From Methylobacterium sp. WSM2598 (lineage in GTDB: Bacteria; Pseudomonadota; Alphaproteobacteria; Rhizobiales; Beijerinckiaceae), in NCBI RefSeq assembly GCF_000379105.1, contig NZ_KB900609.1, positions 6,451,531 through 6,512,004 of the forward strand: DNA of 60,474 nucleotides. The letters are read 5' to 3'. The notes below the pieces were generated by a model that was not told where the DNA came from, ran no database searches, and worked only from the letters and a program-made list of their open reading frames with translations. The position numbers and the translations under genes are program-made. This document shows positions 8,501 to 17,406 of this stretch, piece after piece. Position 1 is the first letter of the stretch. The number at the start of each line of letters is the position of its first letter.

Positions 8501-8939
8501 ACCCGAAATACGCGAGCACGCCGTCACCGAGGTACTTGGCCACGAAGCCGCCCAGGCGTTCGAGAACGGCCGTGACGCACGCGTGATAGGCGCCGATCAG
8601 CTCGCGCGTGTCTTCCGGATCAAGGCGGGTGGAGAGGGCTGTCGATCCGACGAGGTCAACGAACATTACCGTGAGCTGACGGCGCTCCGCACCGGGAGGA
8701 GGTCGTGAGGCGCCCTTGCCGGGTTCATCAGGGCCCATCCGACGGTGTGGCTTTCGAGTCTCTTCGCGGAGGAGTGACGCTGCTTTGAGGAAGCGACGCC
8801 GGTCCCCGAGCGAAACGCCGAGCTCCTTGAGGTCGGCGTCGGTCAGGTCGGGGAGGACGTCCAAACCGATGTCGTTGGCGCGAAAGGCGCCAGCGTAGCG
8901 TCCGAGCCCCGATCGGTGCAGCCAGTCGTCAATATCCAT
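5587..8939 (-). pseudogene. SAM-adenylate cyclase-AAA ATPase-TPR protein with one frameshift
   Basis: The first frame, from ATG 8939, reads in order: a SAM domain (residues about 1-60, WLHRSGLGRYAGAFRANDI); a class III nucleotide cyclase domain (about 88-260, VMFVDLVGSTALSTRLDPED with the metal Asp, then KYLGDGVLAYFGYP); and a predictor-type AAA ATPase (Walker A SGDAGVGKS, later FEDVHW as Walker B). Helical repeats follow. After RGAALMQ, at about 6461-6466, the frame is lost. The expected TPR-like tail continues in another frame (AGELQEAREHFEAI) down to 5587. One missing G restores a protein of about 1117 residues. Read as is, the product ends at 6255 with 894 residues and may keep cyclase and ATPase activity. 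A sequencing error is possible. Confidence 0.8.
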
Positions 8940-9273
8940 GCACCGCCCCCAAGGGGTTGCAGCCGTGCCGAAAGCTTACGCTGAATGCGGGCGAAGGCAT
9001 CACCTCCGTGCGGGGCCCGAACGCCCGTTAGGGTATACCACAATGCTGTTCACTTTGAGATCCGAATGGCGGCGGCCATGTCAATGCGGGTAGGGACTGA
9101 GGCGTGGGACCGTAACGGGTAGCCGCGCATCGTGCGTCTAAATGAACAGCATTGGGATATGTCCCACCGTGCCGATGCCGCTCGATGTTCTGCTCATGCG
9201 GTTGGCGCGTAACAAGACGCGGTGTCGCCAATTCACTTCCGCAGCGCTCAAGCTTCCCCGAGATGAGCAGCCG
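8940..9273. other. 334-bp intergenic region between divergent/convergent units
   Basis: No gene is supported. It contains the upstream region of the cyclase gene (minus strand) and a long inverted repeat at 9041-9154. Confidence 0.5.
9041..9154. repeat. 12-bp inverted repeat bounding a 114-bp segment
   Basis: CAATGCTGTTCA at 9041-9052 is exactly reverse-complemented at 9143-9154, and the similarity runs a few bases further inward (CTT against TTT). The enclosed 90 bases have no coding frame. It could be a miniature inverted-repeat element or paired protein-binding sites. Confidence 0.45.
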
Positions 9274-10890
9274 CTACCGCTCTCCCATCGCAACCCTGAT
9301 CTGCTGCTCCTCCAGGTCGAGCTCGGCCATGAGCGCTGCCATCTCCTCGTGCTCAAGGTCTTCCCTGTGATCGGCCAGGAGCTTCGTCCGAGCCGCCTCA
9401 ATCGCGGTCAGCCGGAGGCCGAGCTGCGCGGAGAGGCGCTCCGCTCCCGTCTCCGCTGCCTGACTCGCCGCAGAAACGCGCTTGGCACGCTGACGCAGTT
9501 CGCGAAGCAGTTCCTCCGCAGCCGCAGCTTGTTCCGGATTTAAGTCGTCCAGCTTCTCGCTGACAGCCGTCATCGCCGCGACTGTGGCTTGGCTGCGCGC
9601 ATCAATGGCCTGTGGCGTCACCGCTGGGTTGGCCGCCTCATCATCGGCCTCGCTCAGGCCTAAGCGGCGGATGAGAGGGCCGAGCGTCGTGCCCTGGATG
9701 ACCAGGGTGGCAAGGATGGCGCAGAAGGCGAGGAACAGGATGATGTCGCGCCCCGGAAAACTGGCCGGGAGCGCCAAAGCTGCGGCGAGGCTCACGACAC
9801 CGCGCATGCCGGCCCAGGAGAGCACCGTCGCGTGGCTCCAGGGGGGCATCGGATCGCGCTCGCGGAGGCTGCGGGATACCGCGCGGGGCAACCACAGTGC
9901 TGGGAACACCCAGACGAACCGACTGACAATGAGGGCAGCCGAGACCGCCAGGCCCAAGCCCGCCAAGCGCCAGGGATCGTACTGCTCAAGACGCTCCAGG
10001 ATGCCACGCAGCTGAAGGCCGATGAGGACGAAGATCAGGGCGGTCAGAACGAATTCAACGAAGCCCCATACCGCACCCATGTCCAACCGGGTGCGGGCAG
10101 TGAACGCCGCATGCTGTTGTTGCCCGAGTACGAGGCCGCAGGTCACCGCCGCGAGCACGCCCGAGGCATGGACCTGTTCCGCCGCGAGGTAGGCCGCAAA
10201 GCTCGCCAGGAACGAGACGAGGATGTCGAGCAGGGTATCTTCGAGATGGGTGAAGACCCACATGGCGACGCGGCCAAGGACGTAGCCGATCAGCGTGCCG
10301 CCCGCGGCCGAGAACAGGAACGAAAGGGAAGCTTGGCCGAGCGACACCTCACCGGCCAGCGTCGCGGCAACCGCGAAGCGGTAGAGCACGAGGGACGAGG
10401 CGTCGTTGAGCAAGCTCTCGCCTTCCAAGATCACTACGAGCCGCTTCGGAATACGAAAGTCCTTCAGCACCGAGGCGGCCGCGACCGCATCCGGCGGGGC
10501 CACGATGGCCCCCAGCGCGACGGCTGCCGCCCAGGGCAGATCCGGCACCAGGAACTTCGCGGTGACAGCGACGGCTGCGGCGGTGAACAGGACGGCGCCG
10601 AGCGCGAGGAACAGGATGGGGCGAAGGTTGAAGCGAAAGGCCGGCCAGTCGGTCCGGTAAGCGCTCGCCTGAAGCAGCGGGGGCAGGAAGAGGACGAGTG
10701 CGAGTTGGGGATCGAGGGTGACGGTGGGAAGTCCTGGGATAAGGGCCAGCGCCATGCCGCCGATGACGAGGGCGACCGCGAGAGGAACTTGCAAGCGACG
10801 GGCGACCAGGGCGAGCGCGACACAGGCCGCGAGCAGGCCCAGCAAGGTCTCGAAGATCTCCACGCGAGTGCCTCCCCGGGCGGAGTTCAT
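9274..10890 (-). CDS. CPA1-family Na+/H+ antiporter
   Basis: A 538-residue inner-membrane protein. Residues about 10-415 contain some twelve hydrophobic helices, as in NhaP/NHE-type exchangers that swap cytosolic Na+ for H+. Family motifs are visible: APPDAVAAASVLKDF (unwound helix region with the ion-binding Asp), LEGESLLNDASSLV (the ND pair and Glu of CPA1) and MRGVVSLAAALALP near the end of the membrane domain. The C-terminal 120 residues are a charged cytosolic helical tail (EQAAAAEELLRELRQRAKRV), which may regulate activity. The start at 10890 adds nine residues before VEIFETLLGLL; a GTG at that valine is an alternative. Confidence 0.9.
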   Translation of the reverse strand: MNSARGGTRVEIFETLLGLLAACVALALVARRLQVPLAVALVIGGMALALIPGLPTVTLDPQLALVLFLPPLLQASAYRTDWPAFRFNLRPILFLALGAVLFTAAAVAVTAKFLVPDLPWAAAVALGAIVAPPDAVAAASVLKDFRIPKRLVVILEGESLLNDASSLVLYRFAVAATLAGEVSLGQASLSFLFSAAGGTLIGYVLGRVAMWVFTHLEDTLLDILVSFLASFAAYLAAEQVHASGVLAAVTCGLVLGQQQHAAFTARTRLDMGAVWGFVEFVLTALIFVLIGLQLRGILERLEQYDPWRLAGLGLAVSAALIVSRFVWVFPALWLPRAVSRSLRERDPMPPWSHATVLSWAGMRGVVSLAAALALPASFPGRDIILFLAFCAILATLVIQGTTLGPLIRRLGLSEADDEAANPAVTPQAIDARSQATVAAMTAVSEKLDDLNPEQAAAAEELLRELRQRAKRVSAASQAAETGAERLSAQLGLRLTAIEAARTKLLADHREDLEHEEMAALMAELDLEEQQIRVAMGER

Positions 10891-11454
10891 TTCCGCGGTG
10901 CCAGGTTCAACCCTCCGGCCTGCTGGATGTTCGCTCAGACCAAGGGCGCCCTGTCGACGGGGACGGACCGGTCGCGAGGCCAGTCTCGGCCGTCACCCGC
11001 GACGCGCGGTACTCCGCTTGAAAGCGGTTGACTCGTGGCCGCTGTGCAGCGTTGCGCGAGAGCGCCCACACCGCCGGCTCAGGGCGACGGCCCGAAGGCG
11101 ATGTATCCTGGCGATTCACCTGCATCAGCTGGACTGCTCCGGTGTTTTGTTTGCTCAACCATACCGTTCGGCAGGGCCGATCAGCCTGAAGTCTGGGCTT
11201 CGCGCAGTCAGAACCCGCGGCGTCGCTGAGCGTTGATCCGGAACTTCAGCCTGGACGCGTGCCGCTGCGTTTCGCCGAACGGAGTTCCGATGCGATGGGG
11301 GATCGCCAGCCGCAGAATACGAGCCAGACTGTGAGTCGCAGCCTGCTCGCTTGCAGCGCTTCGTCGCCGGCTTCGGCTGCGTCAGCTGAGCACAGGGCCG
11401 CGGGGGCTCATTCATGTCTTGGCGGATGGAGCATGCTAGGCGTGAGATGCTAAT
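10891..11454. other. 564-bp stretch with no supported gene
   Basis: Open frames here are GC-driven and lack motifs or ribosome binding sites. It holds the promoter regions of the antiporter (minus) and the esterase (plus), which diverge from it. Confidence 0.5.
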
Positions 11455-12261
11455 ATGTTCCGACTTGTAATCGCATTCCGCCGGGCAGTTGTGCTGCCGC
11501 TCTACTTGTTTATCGGCTCGATATCGATGGCATCACCCGCCTATGAACGATTGGTCGTGTTTGGAGACAGCTTGTCGGATGGAGGCAACGCCGGACGTTT
11601 CTCGGACGGGCCAGTGTGGGTCGAGTATCTCGCGGAGCGGCTCGGAGTTCCCCTTCGTCCAAGCAAGATGTCCGGACTGAACTTTGCCATAGGGGGGGCT
11701 CGCCTGGATCCGCGCTCAGGCGCGAGTAACCTGCGGGCGCAGGTCGAGGCTTACCTTCGCAATGGCGGTGCCCAGCCGGCCACCCTTTTCATCGTCTACG
11801 GAGGTGCCAACGACGTGCTGGCCGCAATCGGCAGCCCGGAAGCGAATGAGGCGGTCGAGGTAGCCCTGTCGGCGATGCGGGACATCTTGGAAGCTCTGGC
11901 TGAGAGCGGAGCCACCGACGTCCTGATCCCCAACCTTCCCGACGTGAGCATGACTCCGGCTGTTCGAGCCCGCAGCAGCTCAGCGGCTCAGGGCGGGGCC
12001 GAGCTCACGGAGCGGTTCAACCATCTGCTGGAACAGATGCTCGCGCGGCCGGTAGGGCTCAGGGTGCACCGGTTAGACGTGAGGGGAATGGCGGAACAGG
12101 TTCGGACAGATCCGCGCTCGTTCGGGTTCATTGATATTGCGACCCCTTGTGAGCGGCGGGCCGCATGCGACGGGTACCTGTTCTGGGACGATGTTCACCC
12201 CACGACGCGCGCACACAAGAGCTTAGCTGACGCAGCTTACCGATCCATCTCACAGCCGTAG
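11455..12261 (+). CDS. secreted GDSL-family (SGNH) esterase
   Basis: A 268-residue hydrolase for ester substrates. A basic N-terminus and a hydrophobic segment at residues about 7-26 (VVLPLYLFIGSISMASPA) look like a Sec signal peptide, so it is probably exported. Block I is VVFGDSLSDGGN with nucleophile Ser39. The Asn-containing block III is GGANDVL, and the Asp/His block V is FWDDVHPTTRAH. The length suits a free esterase rather than an autotransporter. It stands alone, with a hairpin 24 bases after the stop. Substrate unknown. Confidence 0.85.
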   Translation: MFRLVIAFRRAVVLPLYLFIGSISMASPAYERLVVFGDSLSDGGNAGRFSDGPVWVEYLAERLGVPLRPSKMSGLNFAIGGARLDPRSGASNLRAQVEAYLRNGGAQPATLFIVYGGANDVLAAIGSPEANEAVEVALSAMRDILEALAESGATDVLIPNLPDVSMTPAVRARSSSAAQGGAELTERFNHLLEQMLARPVGLRVHRLDVRGMAEQVRTDPRSFGFIDIATPCERRAACDGYLFWDDVHPTTRAHKSLADAAYRSISQP

Positions 12262-12285
12262 GCTTCGTCCGTTTCGCCCGTCATG

Positions 12286-12305
12286 GCGCCCGTATCGGCG
12301 GGCGC
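12286..12305 (+). terminator. possible terminator hairpin after the esterase
   Basis: GCGCCCG at 12286-12292 pairs perfectly with CGGGCGC at 12299-12305 over a 6-base loop. No T-run follows on either strand, so this is a weak call. Confidence 0.3.
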
Positions 12306-12440
12306 AAAGAGACCGCCAAGTGGCAAGCTTCCTCTCATGGCGAGTTGATGAGGCGGCAAGCTACCGCAGTCTCCCAGGAGTTCGCGCGCACCCACCGTCC
12401 CAAAACCGTTCCCGCGGGAACGGTGGATTGAGCTAAGTGT

Positions 12441-12473
12441 TGGCGAGCGTGCTGGGATTCGAACCCAGGACAA
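12441..12473 (-). tRNA. 3' fragment of a tRNA gene (T arm, acceptor strand and CCA)
   Basis: Read on the minus strand, the sequence ends in a canonical T arm: CTGGG stem, TTCGAAT loop, CCCAG stem. The acceptor 3' strand CACGCTC, a G discriminator and an encoded CCA follow. No matching 5' acceptor strand, D arm or anticodon arm lies upstream on that strand. Instead there is a palindrome and then a gene remnant. The fragment is typical of what a tRNA-targeting integrase leaves behind. Confidence 0.65.
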
Positions 12474-12496
12474 GGATGCGCAGGAGATGCGCATCC
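12474..12496. repeat. 8-bp perfect palindromic arms next to the tRNA fragment
   Basis: GGATGCGC at 12474-12481 and GCGCATCC at 12489-12496 enclose a 7-base loop. It sits exactly at the junction between the tRNA 3' fragment and the SDR remnant. Confidence 0.5.
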
Positions 12497-12672
12497 GCAG
12501 GAGCAGTCTCACTTGGACGCTGGTGAGGCCGGGCGTGCTGACGAGCGGCGCCGCGACGGGTCGCTATCAGGTCCTCATCGAGCCATCGGAGTGGCGAAAC
12601 GGGCTGATCTCACGAGCCGACGTTGCACACTACATCGTCGGCCAGATCGACCATCCGTTCCGCGTGCGTTAA
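12487..12672 (+). pseudogene. NAD(P)-binding SDR/epimerase-like protein, C-terminal remnant
   Basis: The frame reads SSLTWTLVRPGVLTSG, then RYQVLIEPSEWRNGLISRAD, which is the C-terminal part of atypical SDR proteins with an NAD(P)H-binding domain (LDWTIVRPxxLTDGPxTGxYxV, then ISRADVAxFL). The Rossmann N-terminus with its glycine motif is missing; the preserved part starts at the palindrome next to the tRNA fragment. About 55 of a usual 200-250 residues remain. Confidence 0.65.
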
Positions 12673-12792
12673 GCCGTCGTCCTTGTCAGCTAGCCGGAGG
12701 ACGCTCTCGCGTACCAGCTCTGCATAGTCGGAAAGGGGGCGCCCTCAGCTGATGGCAGCCTCGCGCGCCACACGCATCATGGACTGCGACCT
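12673..12792. other. short intergenic stretch upstream of the carotenoid oxygenase
   Basis: No gene is supported. No clear ribosome binding site is visible before ATG 12793; an ATG at 12779 is out of frame. Confidence 0.4.
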
Positions 12793-14223
12793 ATGCCGAA
12801 CCCCGTCAAGACGGCCGTGCGCACCGCCATCGAGAGCGGTGTCGATCTGGTCGCGGCCTACAACCGGAGGCGCCTGCCGAAGAACCAGAACTCCTTCGTG
12901 GTCGGCATCCACGAACCGATGCGCGAGGAGCTGACGCTGCACGATCTCACGGTGACCGGGCAGATCCCAGCACAGCTCAACGGTCGATACCTCAAGATGG
13001 GTGCTAATCCAGTCCACCCCATCTCGCCTGGCCACAACTGGTTCCTCGGCGACGGCATGGTGCATGGTCTCGCCATGAAGGATGGTAGAGCCCTGTGGTA
13101 CCGCAACCGCTGGATCGGTTCGCGCACGGCAGCTGCGGCACTCGGACGGTCCGCTGCCCCTGGACCACGACGGGGCCGCAACGACACCGTCAACACCAAC
13201 ATCGTCGAGATCGGCGGCCGCGCCTTTGCCGTGGTGGAGGCCGGCAGCTTCCCCGTCGAACTCTCCGAAACCCTGGAAGAGCAACGCTACAACCCGTTCG
13301 ACGGCACGCTTGCGGGCTCCTTCACCGGGCACCCGCACCGCGATCCCATCACCGGCGAGATCCACGCGATCGCCTATGATGGGCATGTCTGGGACACCAT
13401 CCGTCACGTTGTCGTCTCGGCGACTGGCAGCGTGATCCGCGACGTACCGATCGCGGTCGAACATGGTCCGTGCATCCACGACTGCGCGCTGACGGCACGT
13501 TTCGTGATCGTACTTGACCTGCCCGTCACCTTCTCGATGCGGGACGTGCTCGCCGGACATCGCTTTCCGTTTCGCTGGAACCCCGCTCACCGCGCTCGCG
13601 TGGGCCTACTCTCGCGGGATCGAGGTGCCACGAACATCACGTGGTGCTCCGTCGAGCCGTGCTTCGTCTTCCACGTTGCCAATGCGTTCGATGACGAGGA
13701 TGGCCGAGTGGTCCTCGACGTGATCGCCTACCCGACGATGTTCGCCTCGGCTGGCGGTGAGCTCGACAGGCTCGGTCGGCTTGAGCGCTGGACGGTGAAT
13801 CCCACGACGAAGCGGGTCGAGCGGCGCGTGGTGGACGACGCACCGCAGGAGTTTCCCCGCATCGACGAGCGCCGCTTCGGGCAGCGCCATCGGTATGCCT
13901 ACACGGTCTCGGTCCCGTCCGACGGCAACCCGCAACTCGCTGGTGCGACGACGCTCTACAAGCACGACCTTGAGACGGGCATGCGTCGTATTCACGAGTT
14001 TGGCGATCATCATGTCCCGGGGGAATTCGTGTTCGTGCCTGCACATGCTGATGCCGGCGAGGACGAAGGGTGGCTGATGGGGCTGGTGATCGACACGGAG
14101 AAGTGCACGACGGACTTTGCCATCCTCGACGCACGTTCGTTCGAGGGACCGCCCGTAGCTAAAGTTCGGCTTGGGCACCGGATCCCGCCAGGCTTTCACG
14201 GGAACTGGTTTCCCTCTGCCTGA
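12793..14223 (+). CDS. carotenoid cleavage oxygenase (RPE65 family)
   Basis: A 476-residue non-haem iron dioxygenase that cleaves a double bond of a carotenoid, apocarotenoid or related stilbene-like substrate, giving aldehydes. The four iron-ligand histidines all have their usual context: His180 in GHPHRDP, His229 in CIHDCALT, His294 in VFHVANAFDD and His469 in GFHGNWFP. The second-shell acidic residues of the family are plausible too. There is no signal peptide. Length is normal for bacterial members. It stands alone; the IS21 element begins 84 bases after its stop. The substrate cannot be assigned. Pigmented methylobacteria make carotenoids, which fits. Confidence 0.9.
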   Translation: MPNPVKTAVRTAIESGVDLVAAYNRRRLPKNQNSFVVGIHEPMREELTLHDLTVTGQIPAQLNGRYLKMGANPVHPISPGHNWFLGDGMVHGLAMKDGRALWYRNRWIGSRTAAAALGRSAAPGPRRGRNDTVNTNIVEIGGRAFAVVEAGSFPVELSETLEEQRYNPFDGTLAGSFTGHPHRDPITGEIHAIAYDGHVWDTIRHVVVSATGSVIRDVPIAVEHGPCIHDCALTARFVIVLDLPVTFSMRDVLAGHRFPFRWNPAHRARVGLLSRDRGATNITWCSVEPCFVFHVANAFDDEDGRVVLDVIAYPTMFASAGGELDRLGRLERWTVNPTTKRVERRVVDDAPQEFPRIDERRFGQRHRYAYTVSVPSDGNPQLAGATTLYKHDLETGMRRIHEFGDHHVPGEFVFVPAHADAGEDEGWLMGLVIDTEKCTTDFAILDARSFEGPPVAKVRLGHRIPPGFHGNWFPSA

Positions 14224-14300
14224 GACATCCCGGCTGCGCCAGGCTTGTCGCCGGCATGGTGCCGGCTGCATCTTGACGCGCTCTTTTCCCGAGAGCAGAA

Positions 14301-14307
14301 CTTCGGT
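14301..14307. repeat. left copy of the IS21 target duplication
   Basis: CTTCGGT directly precedes the left terminal repeat and recurs at 16933-16939 directly after the right one. Confidence 0.8.
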
Positions 14308-14484
14308 TGCGGATTCCGATTGAAGTCGGCCACCGGTTCCGAGGCGAAGCCGGCCAGCGTTCCGATTTGATGTCGGCCAGCGTTCCGAGATGAAGCCGGC
14401 CACTCGGTAGCCGGCATCGGCCACGGCGCATCCCCGCGGGTCAGCAACCGCGGCATCCCAGTCCTCGAGCACGAGGAGAGCGGG

Positions 14485-16029
14485 ATGCCGGCCAGGAGAC
14501 AGCTGACCATGCGACAAATCAAACAGATGCTGCGGCTCGCCCACGATGGGGTGAGTTCGCGCGAGATCGGACGAACGCTGGGCGTGGCCCGCTCGACCGT
14601 GCAGGACAACCTCGCCCGGGCAACCGCCGCCGGCCTAACCTGGCCGCCTTGGCCCCGGGGTCAGCGACGCGGTGCTGGAACAGCGCCTGTTCGCCCGGGG
14701 CTGGGGTGAAGCAGGGCATGCGGCGACTGCCCGAGCCGAACTGGCCCTCGCTGGTCAGGGAGATGCGCCGCCCGGGGTCAACCTCACGGTGCTCTGGGAA
14801 GAGTACCGGGAGGCCCATCCGGAGGGCTACGGCTACTCCCGGTTCTGCGATCTCTATCGCGAGTTCGAGCGCCGGCTCCCCCCGGTGATGCGCCAGCATC
14901 ATGCCGCCGGTGACAAGGTCTTCGTCGACTACTCCGGCAAGAAGGTCGGGATCGTCGACTCCACCACCGGCATCGTACGCGAGGCCGAGATCTTCGTGGC
15001 GGTGCTCGGCGCGTCGAGCCTGACCTACGCCGAGGCGACCTGGACCCAGACGCTGCCCGACTGGATCGGCGCGCGCATGTCCGCCTGTTCCGCTTCCTCG
15101 GCGGTGCCCCCCGCCTCGTCGTGCCCGACAACCTCAAGAGCGGGGTGCACAAGGCCTCGTTCTACGATCCCGAACTCAACCGCTCCTACGGGATGATGGC
15201 CGAGCATTACGGCGTCGGCGTCCTGCCGGCGCGGCCTCGTAAGCCGCGCGCGACAAGGCCAAGGTCGAGGCCGGGGTTCGCTTCGCCCAGAGCTACATCC
15301 TGGGACGGCTGCGCCAGCAGACGTTCTTCTCGCTGGCCGAGTGGCAATGCCGCCATCGCCGCGATGGTGGAGCGCATCAACGCCCACCTGATGCGCCGGC
15401 TCGGCACCACGCGCCGCGCCCTGTTCGAGGCGATCGAGCGCGCGGCGCTCCGGCCCCTGCCGGCGGAGGACTACAGCTTCGCCGAATGGCGGCTGGCCCG
15501 GGTCAACCTCGACTACCACGTCGAGGCGGGCGGCTTCCTGTACTCGGTGCCCCACGCCCTGATCCGCGAGCAGGTCGACGTGCGCCTTACGGCGCGCACC
15601 GTCGAGGTGTTCCATCGCGGTCAGCGCGTCGCCGCCCACGAACGCCGCTACACCGGCCGGCGGCACGGCACCAATCCCGACCACATGCCCAGCGCCCATC
15701 GCCGCTACGCCGAGTGGAGTCCCGAGCGCTTCCGGCGCTGGGCGCGGAGCATTGGGCCGGAGACGGAGGGGCTGGTGATCGCCATCCTCCACGACCGGCC
15801 TCATCCCGAGCAGGGCTTCCGTACCTGCTTGGGTCTCCTGCGCCTCTATCGCGGGCTCGATCCGAGCCGGGCGGAGGCCGCCTCGGCCCGGGCCGTGGCC
15901 GTCGGGGCGCTCACCTACACCAGCATCGCCGCAATCCTGGCCAAGGGCCTCGATCGCGCAGCCCCGCCTGCCGAGGCCGTCCCGGTGATGCTCCACCCCA
16001 ACCTGCGCGGCCCGCGCTACTTCCACTGA
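14485..16029 (+). pseudogene. istA: IS21 transposase IstA, multiple frameshifts
   Basis: The N-terminus (MRQIKQMLRLAHDGVSSREI, then GVARSTVQDNL) is the helix-turn-helix of IstA. The frame breaks near 14645 and resumes with LEQRLFARGWGEA, then the DDE integrase core (VFVDYSGKKVGIVD with the first Asp, then VLGASSLTYAEATW). It breaks again near 15075 and continues with LVVPDNLKSGV (second Asp). Two more, mutually compensating shifts fall at about 15240 and 15345. The tail SVPHALIREQVDVRLTARTV is the usual C-terminal domain. At least four indels make it inactive. Confidence 0.85.
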
Positions 16030-16040
16030 CGGAGACGACG

Positions 16041-16783
16041 ATGCTTAGCCATCCCACCCTCGATCTCCTGCACGAGCTCGGCCTGAGAGGCATGGCCTCG
16101 GGCTTCAAGGCGCTCGACGCTAACCCGGAAGCCCGCGCCCTCGGCCATGCCGAGTGGCTCGGACTGCTCCTCGACCACGAGGCCACGGCTCGGCGACAGA
16201 AGCGCTTCGAGACCCGCGCTCGCGCCGCGCGGCTGCGCCATCCCGCCAGCATCGAGGACGTCGACTACCGCAGCCATCGCGGCCTGGACCGGGCGCTGTT
16301 CCTCAAGCTCGCCACCAGCGACTGGATCCGGACCCGGCGCAACCTCGTGATCACCGGCCCATGTGGCGTGGGCAAGAGCTGGCTGGCCTGCGCGCTGGGG
16401 CACAAGGCCTGCCGGGACGACCTCTCGGTCGTGTACTACCGGGTCCCGCGCCTGTTCACCGCGCTGGCCCTCGCCCGCGGCGATGGCCGCTACGGCCGGT
16501 TGCTGCGCCAGATCGCCAAGGTGAACCTGCTGATCCTCGACGATTGGGGCCCGAGCCGCTCCTGCCCGAACAGGCTCGCGACCTCCTCGAGATCGTCGAG
16601 GACCGCTACGATGCCGGCTCGACCCTGATCACCAGCCAGGTGCCGGTGGATCGCTGGTACGAGATCATCGGCATCCCCACGCTCGCCGATGCCGTCCTCG
16701 ACCGGCTGCTGCACAATGCCCACCGCATCGAACTCGCCGGCGAGAGCCTGCGCAAACGCAAGGCGACCGAGCCCGCCGCTTGA
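16041..16783 (+). pseudogene. istB: IS21 helper ATPase IstB, one frameshift
   Basis: ATG 16041 starts 11 bases after the istA stop. The frame shows MLSHPTLDLLHELGLRGMA, Walker A TGPCGVGKSWLACALGHKAC and Walker B LLILDDWG. A single indel at about 16550 shifts the frame. The family tail continues in the next frame (LLPEQARDLLEIVEDRY, ITSQVPVDRWYEIIG, ADAVLDRLLHNAHRIEL) to 16783. The intact protein would be about 247 residues, the usual length. IstB is an AAA+ ATPase that remodels target DNA for IstA. Confidence 0.85.
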
Positions 16784-17020
16784 CCCGCCGATCCGACCTC
16801 GTGATCTTCACCCCAGACCCGCGGGAGCGCCCCGTCGCCGGTCGGCTTCAGATCGGAACGGTGGCCGGCTTCGCCTCGGAATGACGGCCGGCTTCAACTT
16901 GGAACCCCCGGCCGGCTTCGTCGGAATACGCACTTCGGTCGCCAAACCGCGAAGATCCAGATGCGGCGCTAAACATTCTGGACCCGAAAGCGAACAGCTG
17001 ATGTCTGGTCGTGTGGGTCG

Positions 17021-17212
17021 TTAGCCTGCGAGCTGGTCAATGAGGTGATCAAGCAGCGCTCGCAGACGTGCTAAGCGCGTCAGGTCGCAGTGGCAGCCCA
17101 CGAACGTGTCGCGGCTCGGGGGCACCTCGCCCTGGTTGAGCGCGACAAGACCGGGTGTAGTGTTCCTGACGACTGTGCAGAGATCAGCGAGGTAGTCGCC
17201 GGCCGGGTCCAT
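17021..17212 (-). pseudogene. LysR-type regulator, C-terminal remnant
   Basis: The last 50 residues read EVPPSRDTFVGCHCDLTRLA, then RLRALLDHLIDQL. This is the typical end of a LysR effector-binding domain (xRDTWLxxHxDLRxxxRVRAxxDxL). No helix-turn-helix or earlier effector domain is found upstream, where the IS630 transposase begins within 200 bases. It is an orphan 3' end, probably cut by insertions. Confidence 0.55.
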
Positions 17213-17406
17213 ACACGGCGCTCAGTCCTTTCTTTCCTACTGCCTTCCCGCGCTTCCTGCAGATTGGGATCTGGTGGTCGGCGAGGATCAAGCGGATCAC
17301 TGCCCGAGAGTGCCTCGATGGTGTTGCATGGTTGCAACGCGCTCGCGGGTCGCGGGTTGTCCTAGTGGCACTGCATAGGGATTATGACTCTTTGGCCGGG
17401 TTAGGG

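Larger units (their letters stand above)
14308..16932 (+). mobile_element. IS21-family insertion sequence, 2625 bp
   Basis: Terminal inverted repeats start TGCGGATTCCGAT at the left and TGCGTATTCCGAC (complement) at the right. Both ends contain several subterminal copies of a GGAA-N-GCCGGCC-like unit, as IS21 elements do. A 7-bp direct repeat CTTCGGT flanks the element, proving the boundaries. It carries istA and istB, both frameshifted, so this copy should not transpose by itself. Confidence 0.9.

Noticed and set aside
12441..12515. Complete tRNA reading, with the palindrome as anticodon arm
   Set aside because: The loop would have a pyrimidine after the anticodon, the stem is too long, and no D arm or 5' acceptor strand is found.
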